Positions 8,248 to 17,359 of a stretch of 64,000 nucleotides of DNA are shown piece after piece (position 1 is the stretch's first letter; every line of letters starts with the position of its first letter). The notes under the pieces were generated by a model. The model did not search any database. It was not told the DNA's origin and saw only the letters and a list, made by a program, of their open reading frames with translations. The DNA is taken from NCBI GenBank assembly GCA_963794615.1, contig CAWCEP010000005.1:62001-126000 (forward strand). The letters are read 5' to 3'. The position numbers and the translations under genes are program-made. Source of the stretch: Chersky-840 sp963794615 (GTDB lineage Bacteria; Actinomycetota; Acidimicrobiia; Acidimicrobiales; UBA8190).

Positions 8248-9266
8248 GCACGGTTCTGGTCACGGGTTCGGCGGGGTTCATCGGCGGGTACGTCGTGAAG
8301 GAGTTGCTGGACCGTGGGCATCACGTGATCGGCGTCGACGACTACTCCAAGTACGGGCCGATCCGACGTTCCTACGACGACAACGAGCGCTACCGGTTCG
8401 TCGAGGCAGACGCCCGAGACGTCGACCTCCTGGCGGGCCTGCTCGGTGAGTGCGACCACTTCATCGCCGGGGCGGCGATGATCGGCGGGATCTCGTATTT
8501 CCACACCTATGCCTATGACCTGCTCGCCACGAACGAGCGGATCATCGCCGCCTCGTGTGACGCGGCCATCAAGGCCTCGGCCGGCGGGCGCCTCGAAAAG
8601 GTGACGTACCTGTCCTCGTCGATGGTGTTCGAGTCCACCGACACCTGGCCCTCCTACGAAGGCCAGGAACGGATGGTTCCCCCGCCCCTGTCGTCGTACG
8701 GGTTCCAGAAGCTCGCCGTCGAGTACTTCGCCCGCGCCGCGTGGGACCAGTACGAGCTGCCCTTCACCATCATTCGGCCGTTCAACTGCGTGGGGATCGG
8801 AGAAGGGCGGGCCCTCGGGGACGTGGAGGTGCTCTCGGGGAACGTCAAGTTGGCGATGAGCCATGTCGTTCCCGATCTCGTGCAAAAGGTCCTCAAGGGC
8901 CAGGACCCGCTCCACATCTTGGGGGACGGGACCCAGACCCGGCACTACACCTACGGCGGCGACCTGGCCCGGGGCATCGCCATCGCCATGGAGCACCCCG
9001 CGGCACGCAACGATGACTTCAATCTCTCCACCGACGTGTCGACCACCGTTCTCGAGCTGGCCGAGATCATCTGGCGCAAGATCAGAGGCGACGAGCCCTT
9101 TCGTTATGTCTCGGACGAACCCTTCGAACACGACGTCGCCCGTCGCGTGCCCTCGACGGAGAAGGCCAAGAAGGTCCTCGGATTCGAGACGACCTGGTCC
9201 CTCGACCAGATGCTCGACGAGGTGATCCCCTGGATCGAGAAGGCCGTGGCCGAGGGTGTGATCTAG
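8244..9266 (+). CDS. NAD-dependent epimerase/dehydratase (extended SDR)
   Basis: 340-residue extended short-chain dehydrogenase acting on a nucleotide sugar. VLVTGSAGFIGGYVVKEL is the NAD-binding GxxGxxG, VTYLSSSMVFEST supplies the catalytic serine/threonine region, and SSYGFQKLAVEYF is YxxxK. IIRPFNCVGIGEG and GDGTQTRHYTYGGDLARGI are typical of UDP-sugar epimerases. The ATG overlaps the preceding stop (ATGA) with AGGAAGAAGG as ribosome binding site. It is the third gene of the sugar-dehydrogenase/GT/epimerase operon. It overlaps the convergent membrane-protein gene by a few bases at its 3' end. Confidence 0.9.
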   Translation: MSTVLVTGSAGFIGGYVVKELLDRGHHVIGVDDYSKYGPIRRSYDDNERYRFVEADARDVDLLAGLLGECDHFIAGAAMIGGISYFHTYAYDLLATNERIIAASCDAAIKASAGGRLEKVTYLSSSMVFESTDTWPSYEGQERMVPPPLSSYGFQKLAVEYFARAAWDQYELPFTIIRPFNCVGIGEGRALGDVEVLSGNVKLAMSHVVPDLVQKVLKGQDPLHILGDGTQTRHYTYGGDLARGIAIAMEHPAARNDDFNLSTDVSTTVLELAEIIWRKIRGDEPFRYVSDEPFEHDVARRVPSTEKAKKVLGFETTWSLDQMLDEVIPWIEKAVAEGVI

Positions 9267-11263
9267 GACGCCTTTACCGGTATCTCGTAGAACGAGATGG
9301 TGATACCCGAGGGACTCGGGGACTCGCCCTTGATCGAGAACCTGAGGTCTTGCACACCGACGGGGACGAAGGCCTTCGAATAGCCAAGGTTCGCTGACGC
9401 CCGCAGGACATGGAGGTCGGGGCCCGTGGCCGCGATGAACCGCCAGGGCTGGTGGCCGGCATTGGCGACGAGGAAGACGTTGGGTGGCTTGAGGGCGAGC
9501 GACTCGACCTGCCAGGCGACACCGGTGGGGAGCCCGAAGCTGGCCACGATGGCGTCACCGACCGGGGCGGAGGGGACGGTCACCCGGTGTCCCACCCCCG
9601 TGGTGACCTTCTCCAGCAGCCGAGACGATCCGCACCGGTCGGGGCCGCGTTCGAGAAGCTGCCAGGCGCCGCTGGTGGTCACCTCGCGGTATCGGCATTC
9701 GATCGCCAACTGGGTGGCGGGGGGCTCGAAGGCGGGATTGCGCCCGTCGATCGCCACCAGGGGCTGGCGCAGGATGTAGCGGGGCGCATGGGACGAACGC
9801 AGGAAGGTGGCGTCGAGTTGATCGAGTGAAGGGGTGAAGGCGCTGTAGTCCTGGAGGACCGGAAGGGGATCGAAACGAATCCCGGGATGGGCCCAGATGG
9901 CGGTGTGCTGCCATGGACTGACGGCGACGGTCTGTCCCTGCATCGATGTCAGCATGGTGGCGGGAAGTTGGAAGGCATCTTGCAGTTCCTTGCGAGACTG
10001 CGCGATGACGGCCGACTGCTTGTTCGACGACACCATGGTCTGGGCCTCACCGAAGAAGTTCCGAGCTGACTGGACGGGCTGGATCAGCGTGGCGGGGAGT
10101 GGACCGGCGAGACTGGCTGTCACGATGGTCAATCCGAGCAACGCCGTGACGAGCCAAATCGGCGATCGCCATGTCGGCGCGAACGCGGCCAGGACGATCG
10201 GCGCGGCGACGAAGAACACCAGATCGTGTTCATCGTGTCGGACGAATCCTTCTTTGAAGAGGAACCACAGGGTCGCCAGGGTGATGAGGACGACGCCCGT
10301 CCTCGGTCGGCCGGCCAAGCCACGGGTGGAGACGATGGCGACGGCGACGATGAGGACGGACGCGCCCGCCGCCAACCAGTACGAATACCAGCGGGTCGGA
10401 TCCTCGAGCGACATGGCCGCTCCGTAACCGGCGATCACATCGACAGAGGAGCGGCCGAACGGGATCAGGTTTCCGAAGCCGTTCCCGGTTCCGAACCAGC
10501 CCAGACAGAACAGCGGCACCGCGCCCAGGACAACGCCGCCCGCGGCCCGCCACCGCGACGCCGGGAGGCAGACGACCGTCACCACCAGGGCGACGCCGAT
10601 CCCGATGCCGAGGCTCAACTTCACGAGCGAGAAGATGCCGATCGCAGCTCCCAGACCGATCCACACCCATCGAGAGATCGGGTCGCCCCCTCGGCTGAGG
10701 GCGGCGACACACACGATCAGGACCAGGGCGAGAACGTCCTCCACGGCGACGTCGGTTCCGAAGTACAGGGCACTCACCAGGGACATGGCGCCCACGACAT
10801 AGGCCACCACGACGGCGGCGGGGAGTGGCACGGTGCGTCGCAGCGCCCATACCAGCAGGGCGAAGAGCGCCGTGGTGAACGCCAGCGTGAAGAGAAAGGC
10901 GAGGACGGTGGTGGAGATGAAGAAAAGCTGCGGTGACACCAGGAAGCCGAGCGGTCCGAACGTGAACACGACGCGCGACCCGAAGGCCAGGTGGTCGTGG
11001 GCGGCCATGGTGACCCCCGCGATCCACGACGAGGCGACGTCGCCCCCCACGATCAAGCGTCCCGTCGAGGTCGGCCAGGCCAGGACGGCCAGGACCACGC
11101 CGAGCACCAGATTGGAGGTCAGGTAGGGCTTGAGACGCGCCCAGTCGCTGCGGCGGGCGTGGCGAGCCACGGGGACCGGCGTCGCACGGCCCCGGAGGGC
11201 GGGAGCCGACTCGACCACCTGGGGATCAGTTGCAGTCGCCGCATCGGCATCCGACTCGTCCAC
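9263..11263 (-). CDS. Large polytopic membrane protein, function unknown
   Basis: 666 residues. After a ~50-residue polar N-terminus about eleven hydrophobic segments follow up to about residue 390 (for example VLGVVLAVLAWP, FLFTLAFTTALFALLVWAL, VLITLATLWFLFKEG), then a C-terminal soluble domain of ~270 residues, presumably extracytoplasmic. The layout resembles GT-C type glycosyltransferases or polysaccharide-locus membrane proteins, but I recognise no catalytic motif, so no function is assigned. The start GTG has AGAAGGAAC upstream. It sits within the polysaccharide locus, upstream neighbour of a methyltransferase on the same strand. Confidence 0.75.
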   Translation of the reverse strand: MDESDADAATATDPQVVESAPALRGRATPVPVARHARRSDWARLKPYLTSNLVLGVVLAVLAWPTSTGRLIVGGDVASSWIAGVTMAAHDHLAFGSRVVFTFGPLGFLVSPQLFFISTTVLAFLFTLAFTTALFALLVWALRRTVPLPAAVVVAYVVGAMSLVSALYFGTDVAVEDVLALVLIVCVAALSRGGDPISRWVWIGLGAAIGIFSLVKLSLGIGIGVALVVTVVCLPASRWRAAGGVVLGAVPLFCLGWFGTGNGFGNLIPFGRSSVDVIAGYGAAMSLEDPTRWYSYWLAAGASVLIVAVAIVSTRGLAGRPRTGVVLITLATLWFLFKEGFVRHDEHDLVFFVAAPIVLAAFAPTWRSPIWLVTALLGLTIVTASLAGPLPATLIQPVQSARNFFGEAQTMVSSNKQSAVIAQSRKELQDAFQLPATMLTSMQGQTVAVSPWQHTAIWAHPGIRFDPLPVLQDYSAFTPSLDQLDATFLRSSHAPRYILRQPLVAIDGRNPAFEPPATQLAIECRYREVTTSGAWQLLERGPDRCGSSRLLEKVTTGVGHRVTVPSAPVGDAIVASFGLPTGVAWQVESLALKPPNVFLVANAGHQPWRFIAATGPDLHVLRASANLGYSKAFVPVGVQDLRFSIKGESPSPSGITISFYEIPVKAS

Positions 11264-11293
11264 GGATGTTCCTTCTGTCTGAAGTTGGCCGCG

Positions 11294-11937
11294 TCAGGCG
11301 GCGGCGATCACGAGGAATTGCTTGCCCAGGAGCCGGAATGCCCAGGGATTGCGCAAGTAGAGGCGGGTCAGCGACGGCGACGGTGGGAGCCGCCCCCGGA
11401 ACGAGTAGGGAAGATAGCGGGGCAGCACGGATTTGATCTCGAACCCCGCCGCGTAGAGATGCTCCTGGACCGAGATGTGCGTCAGCGCCAGAACGTGGTC
11501 GGCGCAGTCAAAGTATTCATCGGCGCAGTACTTGAAGTTCGGCCCGAGCACCGCGACCACCCCGCCCGGCCGGATCGCGGCGTGCATCTTGTGCAGGCAG
11601 CGCTGGACGTCCTCATAGGACATGAGGTGTTCGAGGAGGTTCGACAGCAAGACACCGTCGAAGTGCTGCGGAGGTAGCTCCACGTCGAACATGTCCGAGA
11701 CGATGGTGTGGACGCCCTTGGTCTCGAGGTCGGTGACCGAGGGCATCTGGTCGATGGCCCAGCGCTCACGGGCGCGAACGGCGCTGATGAATTCCCCCGT
11801 CCCGACGCAGGATCGAGGACGACCTCGGGTCGGCCCATCCGGACGAAGAGGTCCTCGGTGATGGCGGTCCAGACAGCCTCACGCGCAGCCTGGTCGTAGT
11901 CTCGAAAACGGAATTCGTAGAGTCTTCGGTAGTCCAT
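11294..11937 (-). pseudogene. SAM-dependent methyltransferase, frameshifted
   Basis: The N-terminal frame (MDYRRLYEFRFRDYDQAARE... VVLDPASGRG) and the C-terminal frame (EFISAVRARERWAID, DGVLLSNLLEHLMSYEDVQR, RPGGVVAVLGPNF) join into one class I methyltransferase if one G is restored in the short C-run at 11794-11798 of the plus strand. Motif I is therefore broken in the sequence as given. EHL plus GGV..LGPN is typical of methyltransferases in polysaccharide or lipid glycan loci. The substrate is unknown. It lies 30 bp upstream of the large membrane protein gene and is probably cotranscribed with it. Confidence 0.8.
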
Positions 11938-12068
11938 CGCCCCTAATTCGCATCGTCGCTGCTCGAGCTCGACCGGTGGCTCGGTGAAGCGCCGAGATCA
12001 CTGTAGCGCCGGCGACCAGGGGGGACGGCGACACGTCGGCCGCTCGACACGTCTCGGTGGCTCCGACT

Positions 12069-13550
12069 TCAGGCCAAGCGGTATGCCACGAAGATGACGC
12101 TCAGCAGCCCGATCCCGATGGCGCACACCCCAGCCCATCGCGTGCGAATGGCGTCCGCGGTGCACACGACCATGGCGGGAAGGAGCGTGAACCCGTACCG
12201 GGGTGGCATGGGGAAGTTCTGGCTCTCGGAGAGAAAGTTCAGGATCACGTAGAGGGGGCCGCCAAAGAGGGCCAACAGCAGCGTTGCCCGGGCCAATGAG
12301 GCGATGGTCGCGGTGCGGGCGGTGAAGATCGCCGCCGCCACGACGCCGGCGACGAGCAGCCACGACAGGAGGTTGGTCATGTCGAGCGTCCACACGTTCT
12401 CTGTCGACACGGGGGCGTAGGACCCCGGGATAGAGGTCAGGAAGAGGCCGAAGGGCATTGCGATCTGTTCCAACGAGATCGACGGCACGACGAATTGAGC
12501 GTTCACGATCAGCTTGTTGGGGTCGATCGTCTCCGTGACCCGCTGCAGGATCGTCCAGGCGGCCCCGATGGCCACCGTCGTCGTCACGATGACGCCGACC
12601 GCCCTCGTCTGCGCGTTGTGCGCGAGTCGGGGCGGGACGCCCACACTCTGGCGTAGGCGCCCCCCCTGGACCGGGACGAGCCCGGCGTCTGACCCGGTCG
12701 GGCCCGGACCTGGACCTGGAACCGGAACTGGAACTGGACCCGGGGCCGACACGGTCGTAGTCGGTCTTCTGACCCGGAGCAGGAAGTAGACGACGATCAT
12801 CATCACCACGATGCTGTCCTGCAGCTTGAACGCGGTCCCGACGAACCCGATGGCGACCAAGGCGATCCAGCGCCACCGACCGCCCTCCTCCCAGCGCGCC
12901 GTCAGGTACAACACCGCTCCTCCGATGAACGTCGATGCAGCGTCGGGCGAGACGGTGGAGTTCGTCTGCAGGATCGACGGGGCCGAGGCGTACAGGACGA
13001 GCAGGCCGAGGAGCGGGAGCGGTCGGACCCCGAAACGGAGGCCGGCGGCATAGGTCACCAACAAACCGAGGGCCAGCCACAAAGCGCCCACGAGCCGCCA
13101 CGCCGTGACCCAGCTCTTGGTCCCGGTGGCGTGCTTGATGACCTCTCCCGCCGCCCACGTGATGTCGTAGTACGTGGGAGGGTGAATGTAGGCGGTGTCG
13201 TATCCCTGGTCCTGGAACCGAGAGGGCACGAGTGGGTTGGTGGAGCACGGCGGCGGCGGGTAGACGGAGTCGATCCCTCGGCAGGCCTCTTCCCGCATGG
13301 CCGGTTGTACGAGTTGCGTGCCGGCGATGACCTGATGCACACCAGGAGATCGGAACATGTAGTCGATGTGCTCGAGCTCGTCGATGGGAGAGAGCTTTGT
13401 GTAGGCACGGACGTGGAGCGACACCAGGAGGATCGGAACGGCGACGAGGAGCAACGCCGGGGCCCACGTGCGCACCACCACCCCGCGCCGCGCCCGCCGG
13501 GAAGCCAGCGAAACCCGGGGTGTCTCGTCGGTTGTCGCCAGGTCGGTCAC
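12069..13550 (-). CDS. DUF2142-like / GT-C membrane protein
   Basis: 493 residues with about ten membrane segments. The first extracytoplasmic loop carries LSPIDELEHIDYMF and later YIHPPTYYDITWAAGE, the acidic and HPP(L/T)YY signatures of DUF2142-type membrane proteins and GT-C glycosyltransferases that use polyprenyl-linked sugars. A low-complexity cytoplasmic loop (PGPVPVPVPGPGPGP) comes from tandem hexamers at about 12711-12745. I chose GTG 13550; the open frame extends further upstream but there it is antisense to the divergent fusion gene. A four-codon ORF (ATG 13561) ends in a TGA that overlaps this GTG. Confidence 0.75.
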   Translation of the reverse strand: MTDLATTDETPRVSLASRRARRGVVVRTWAPALLLVAVPILLVSLHVRAYTKLSPIDELEHIDYMFRSPGVHQVIAGTQLVQPAMREEACRGIDSVYPPPPCSTNPLVPSRFQDQGYDTAYIHPPTYYDITWAAGEVIKHATGTKSWVTAWRLVGALWLALGLLVTYAAGLRFGVRPLPLLGLLVLYASAPSILQTNSTVSPDAASTFIGGAVLYLTARWEEGGRWRWIALVAIGFVGTAFKLQDSIVVMMIVVYFLLRVRRPTTTVSAPGPVPVPVPGPGPGPTGSDAGLVPVQGGRLRQSVGVPPRLAHNAQTRAVGVIVTTTVAIGAAWTILQRVTETIDPNKLIVNAQFVVPSISLEQIAMPFGLFLTSIPGSYAPVSTENVWTLDMTNLLSWLLVAGVVAAAIFTARTATIASLARATLLLALFGGPLYVILNFLSESQNFPMPPRYGFTLLPAMVVCTADAIRTRWAGVCAIGIGLLSVIFVAYRLA

Positions 13551-13723
13551 GGTACTTTCATCTTCGTTCGAGAGCCAAGTCTTGTGCCGGGCTCGTGGCG
13601 CTGTCCCGGGACCGTGGCCGAGGGATCCCCTCGGACCCGGCGTTGTATCACACACGGTGTTCGGCCTCTGCCGACGTGGCGGCCCCGCTTCATTCATGGT
13701 CAGGTCGTCGAGCGCTGCGGTGA

Positions 13724-13729
13724 TATCCT
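13724..13729 (+). promoter_or_regulatory. Candidate leaderless promoter -10 (TATCCT)
   Basis: TATCCT lies 6 nt before GTG 13736, the start of a 7-codon ORF that overlaps the next gene. No Shine-Dalgarno is visible before that GTG. Confidence 0.35.
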
Positions 13730-13735
13730 CCTCAC

Positions 13736-13759
13736 GTGCTTGAGGACCGCGCCGGATGA
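13736..13759 (+). other. Possible 7-codon leader ORF overlapping the fusion gene start
   Basis: GTG 13736 begins VLEDRAG and stops at TGA 13757-13759, which overlaps ATG 13756 (ATGA). With the -10-like hexamer 6 nt upstream it could be a leaderless leader peptide that couples translation into the large glycosyltransferase gene. Chance occurrence is possible because it is so short. Confidence 0.3.
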
Positions 13760-16700
13760 GCGGGACGCGGCAGCACACGCCCGACGCGAGGCGCATCGAG
13801 GGTGTGTTCGTCCTCGGCATGTACGACAGCGGGGGCGATCTGGTCCAGGCCGTCCTTGCTCGTATGGGTCTGCGGCCCCTCGATGTCCCCGCCGACCACC
13901 GCGCCGATCCTCTGGTCGCCTTCAACGACCGGCTGCTCGAGGCGGCCGGGGGTTCGAGGGACCGGCTTCCCGAGATCGCTCCGGGAGAGGTTGCCCGGAT
14001 CCTGGGCCGCTTTACCGATGAAGCCACCACGCTGGTGCGAGCTCTCGGTGAGGGGTCGGGCTCCCCCGGAGACTCAGGGCCCTGGGTGTGGGCGGATCCC
14101 GCCAACAGTTTCCTCATCCCGTTCTGGGCCCACGCCCTGGCCGTGCCTGTCGCCGTCGTGCTGGTCCATCGCCAACCGGAAGGTGTCGTGTCGTCGCGGG
14201 TGCCACTCGAACAGAGTGCCGCGCAGGTTCTCGATCGATGGGACCGACACAACCGGGCGGCACTGGTGCAGTGCTCCGAGCATCCCTCCTTGGTCCTGAG
14301 CTATGAGGCGTTGGTGTCGAGACCGAAGGAGACCGTCTTCGAATTGGGAGAATTCGTCGAACGGTGCGGCTTCTCGATCGCCCCTGATGCGGGGGGAGCG
14401 ATCGAGCTCGTCGACGGATTGTCCAAGGGCTACGCGACGCCGGCTGGAGAGCCGGCCGGGGCCGACTCGGCCATGAACGCCCAATACCGGGTGCTCGCCG
14501 ACGTGCTGGGCCAGTTGGACGGCATCCACATCGACGACCACGCCGGTTCCGACGATCCCGGGGCGTTGCTCGAGGCGGTCTCGAGCTTCTACGGGGAGGA
14601 CTACTACGGAACCTCCTACGACCAGAGTGGCGTGCCGTATCGAAGGGGCGAGCAGCTCTGGGAGGACTTGTTCGACCGCTTGGCCGCCTCCATCGTCGAG
14701 AGCCTCAGGCCCCGGACGGTGCTGGACATGGGGTGTGCCACCGGAATGCTGGTGGAGGCGCTCCGGGATCGAGGCGTTGACGCCCGGGGGATCGACGTCT
14801 CGGCCTGGGCGATCGGTCAGGTTCCCGCCGGCCTCCGTCCATTTTGCCGGATCGGATCGATCACCGACGAGCTGGACGGTGACTACGACCTGATCACCTG
14901 CCTCGAGGTCCTCGAGCACCTCCCCCCTTCGCTCGCGTCCGATGCCGTCGCCAACCTGTGCCGCCATTCCGACGCCATCCTCTTCTCGTCCACCCCGGAC
15001 GACTTCGATGAGCCGACCCACCTCAACGTGGAATCCGGTGGCTACTGGGCACGACTCTTCTTTCGCAATGGATTCCGACGGGACTTCGATTTCGACGCCT
15101 CCTTCCTCGCACCCCACGCCGTGCTCTTTCAACGCAACGATGCCGACGTCGACGTCGACACGTTGATCGACGACTACGAGCGGGGTATCTGGAATGTCAC
15201 CTCGAGGATGGGAGCCGATCTCCAAGAGGTTGTCGCTGCCGTCGGTCGGCTGACCGGGCAGAACAACGAGCTCGTTCCGCTGGCACGCGAGACCGAGCAC
15301 CTTCGCGAGGCCCTCGGCGACCTCGAGCGCCGGAGCTCAGCTGAAGCCCAGGCAGCGTTCGAGATGGTGCGCCAGCACGAGGTCAGTGAGCGTCATATGG
15401 CGGAGTTGTTGCTCCTGCGCGACGCCGAGATCGACGCCATCCATCGGACGAAGGTCTTCCGGTACACGGCCATGTTGCGCAAGGCCTATGGGCGGGTCCG
15501 GCGAACTCGCCAGCCGGCTCAGCTGTCCGCACCATCGAGTCTCCGTGCCTATCCCTTCGATGACACCTACGCCGGGTGGGCGGAGGAGTTCGACACGCTG
15601 GACGACGCCACCCGGGCCGCGATTCGCGAACGTGTGGCGGGGTTGGAACACCAACCCGTCATCACGATCATCATGCCCGTCTACAACTCGCCGCTTCACC
15701 TGTTGCGAGCAGCCATCGACTCCGTACGAGCTCAGCTCTACGCCAATTGGGAGCTCTGCATCGCCGACGACTGCTCGTCGGACCCCAACGTCGCTGCCAT
15801 CGTCGCCGACTACGCGGCGACAGATGCCCGCATCAAGGTGACGACTCGGGACACCAACGGGCACATCTCGGTGGCCTCGAACTCGGCCTTGTCCATGGCC
15901 ACCGGCGACTGGGTCGGCTGTCTGGACCATGACGACATCCTGGCCGAGCACGCCCTGGCGTTGGTGGCGCTCGCCATCGCCGAACACCCCGAGGCGGGCA
16001 TCGTCTACAGCGACGAGGACAAGCTCGACGACGCCGGGGTCCGTCACGGCCCCTACTTCAAGCCGGATTTCGACCCGCTGTTGCTCCTCGGGCAGAACTA
16101 CCTCAGCCACCTGTGCCTGTTCCGGCGAGACCTCGTGACCGAGGCGGGTGGCTATCGCGAAGGGTACGAGGGAAGCCAGGACTGGGATCTCACCCTACGG
16201 GTCTGCGAGCTCGTCTCCCCGCGTCAGGTCGTCCACATCCCCCACGTCCTCTACCACTGGCGGGTGCACGCGGGATCCACCGCGTCTGGCCTCGCGGCCA
16301 AGCCCTACGCCGTCGACGCCGGCCGGCGGGCCGTGGTCGATCACCTCACCCGGACCGGTCGTTCCGCCCGGGTTTCTCCGGCCCGGATCGGGAGCTCAGG
16401 GTTCAACCGCGTGACCTGGGCCGATCCCGAGACGGCGCCGCTCGTGACCGTGATCATCCCCACCAGAGACGGTGGCCCCGTGCTGCGACGCTGCGTCGAC
16501 AGCGTGATGGCCATGACCACGTATACGAACGTGGAGATCGTGGTGGTGGACAATGCGAGCCGGGGGGTGGACACCCTGCAGTACCTGCGGGCGCATCAAG
16601 GTCGTGTCACGGTCATCCGCGATGAGCGGCCCTTCAATTTCTCGGCCATGAACAACAAGGCGGTTCGGCGGACGTCCGGCGAGCTCATCTGCTTGTTGAA

Positions 16701-17280
16701 CGACGACACCGAGGTGATCGCAGAGGACTGGCTCACCGAGATGGTCGGGCACGTCCTGCAGCCCCGCGTCGGCGCCGTGGGGGCGAAGCTCTACTACGAA
16801 GACGGCCGGGTCCAGCACGGAGGGATCATTCTGGGAATCCACGGCGTGGCGGCCAACGCGTACCGCTACTCGGGACGTCTGTCGCCGGGATACGGTGGCC
16901 GACTCCAGCTGGCCCAGCACATGTCGGCTGTCAGCGCCGCCTGCATGGTGGTGCGCCGAGAGGCCTGGGACCAGGTCAGGGGACTCGACGAGCAGAACCT
17001 GCCCGGTGCCTTCCACGACGTGGACTTCTGCCTCCGTCTCCGCCAGAGCGGGTGGGGGGTCGTGTGGAGCCCGTATGCCGAGCTCTTCCATTACCGGCCG
17101 ATCGGTCGGGGCCCCGACGACGGTAGGCGTCGAGACGAGGAATCGACCCCCGAGTTCACCTACATGCAGAACCGGTGGGGGCCCGAGGTCTTGCTCTGTG
17201 ACCCGTACTACAACCCCAACCTTTCGCTCGATGCCGACGATTTCTCGTTGGCGCGACCTCCTCGAGCCTCCTACCGCTGA
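13756..17280 (+). CDS. Four-domain fusion: sulfotransferase-like, methyltransferase and two GT2 glycosyltransferases
   Basis: 1174 residues, intact. Residues ~15-260 look like a sulfotransferase-type P-loop domain (GVFVLGMYDSGGDLVQAVL; VVLVHRQPEGVVSSRV resembles the 3'-phosphate-binding Arg/Ser region). Residues ~300-470 form a class I methyltransferase (VLDMGCATGMLVEALRDRG, LITCLEVLEHLP). A coiled coil (~500-580) leads to GT2 domain one from 636 (ITIIMPVYN, CLDHDDILAEHAL, SQDWDLTLRV) and GT2 domain two from 897 (VTVIIPTRDGG, LLNDDTEVIAEDWL, HDVDFCLRL). It probably modifies and extends one glycan end, a multi-enzyme O-antigen-tailoring layout. The donors are unknown. Confidence 0.85.
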   Translation: MSGTRQHTPDARRIEGVFVLGMYDSGGDLVQAVLARMGLRPLDVPADHRADPLVAFNDRLLEAAGGSRDRLPEIAPGEVARILGRFTDEATTLVRALGEGSGSPGDSGPWVWADPANSFLIPFWAHALAVPVAVVLVHRQPEGVVSSRVPLEQSAAQVLDRWDRHNRAALVQCSEHPSLVLSYEALVSRPKETVFELGEFVERCGFSIAPDAGGAIELVDGLSKGYATPAGEPAGADSAMNAQYRVLADVLGQLDGIHIDDHAGSDDPGALLEAVSSFYGEDYYGTSYDQSGVPYRRGEQLWEDLFDRLAASIVESLRPRTVLDMGCATGMLVEALRDRGVDARGIDVSAWAIGQVPAGLRPFCRIGSITDELDGDYDLITCLEVLEHLPPSLASDAVANLCRHSDAILFSSTPDDFDEPTHLNVESGGYWARLFFRNGFRRDFDFDASFLAPHAVLFQRNDADVDVDTLIDDYERGIWNVTSRMGADLQEVVAAVGRLTGQNNELVPLARETEHLREALGDLERRSSAEAQAAFEMVRQHEVSERHMAELLLLRDAEIDAIHRTKVFRYTAMLRKAYGRVRRTRQPAQLSAPSSLRAYPFDDTYAGWAEEFDTLDDATRAAIRERVAGLEHQPVITIIMPVYNSPLHLLRAAIDSVRAQLYANWELCIADDCSSDPNVAAIVADYAATDARIKVTTRDTNGHISVASNSALSMATGDWVGCLDHDDILAEHALALVALAIAEHPEAGIVYSDEDKLDDAGVRHGPYFKPDFDPLLLLGQNYLSHLCLFRRDLVTEAGGYREGYEGSQDWDLTLRVCELVSPRQVVHIPHVLYHWRVHAGSTASGLAAKPYAVDAGRRAVVDHLTRTGRSARVSPARIGSSGFNRVTWADPETAPLVTVIIPTRDGGPVLRRCVDSVMAMTTYTNVEIVVVDNASRGVDTLQYLRAHQGRVTVIRDERPFNFSAMNNKAVRRTSGELICLLNDDTEVIAEDWLTEMVGHVLQPRVGAVGAKLYYEDGRVQHGGIILGIHGVAANAYRYSGRLSPGYGGRLQLAQHMSAVSAACMVVRREAWDQVRGLDEQNLPGAFHDVDFCLRLRQSGWGVVWSPYAELFHYRPIGRGPDDGRRRDEESTPEFTYMQNRWGPEVLLCDPYYNPNLSLDADDFSLARPPRASYR

Positions 17281-17347
17281 CCATCGGGCGACGGACTCCG
17301 CCTCGATGGGTGTGACCCCAGGTGGCGGGGGGTACCGCCGACCTGCC

Positions 17348-17353
17348 TAGCAT
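17348..17353 (+). promoter_or_regulatory. Candidate leaderless promoter -10 (TAGCAT)
   Basis: TAGCAT lies 6 nt before GTG 17360, identical in sequence to the hexamer before the sugar dehydrogenase at 6301. There is no Shine-Dalgarno. Confidence 0.45.
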
Positions 17354-17359
17354 CCTGGG

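Noticed and set aside
12711..12745. Tandem hexamers that looked like a possible repeat array
   Set aside because: They encode the PVPVPGPGPGP low-complexity loop of a membrane protein; too short and without spacers to be CRISPR. No CRISPR array was seen anywhere.
13551..14252. Long N-terminal extension of the DUF2142-like frame to 14252
   Set aside because: The extension is antisense to the conserved fusion gene and has no membrane or family features; GTG 13550 is the sensible start.
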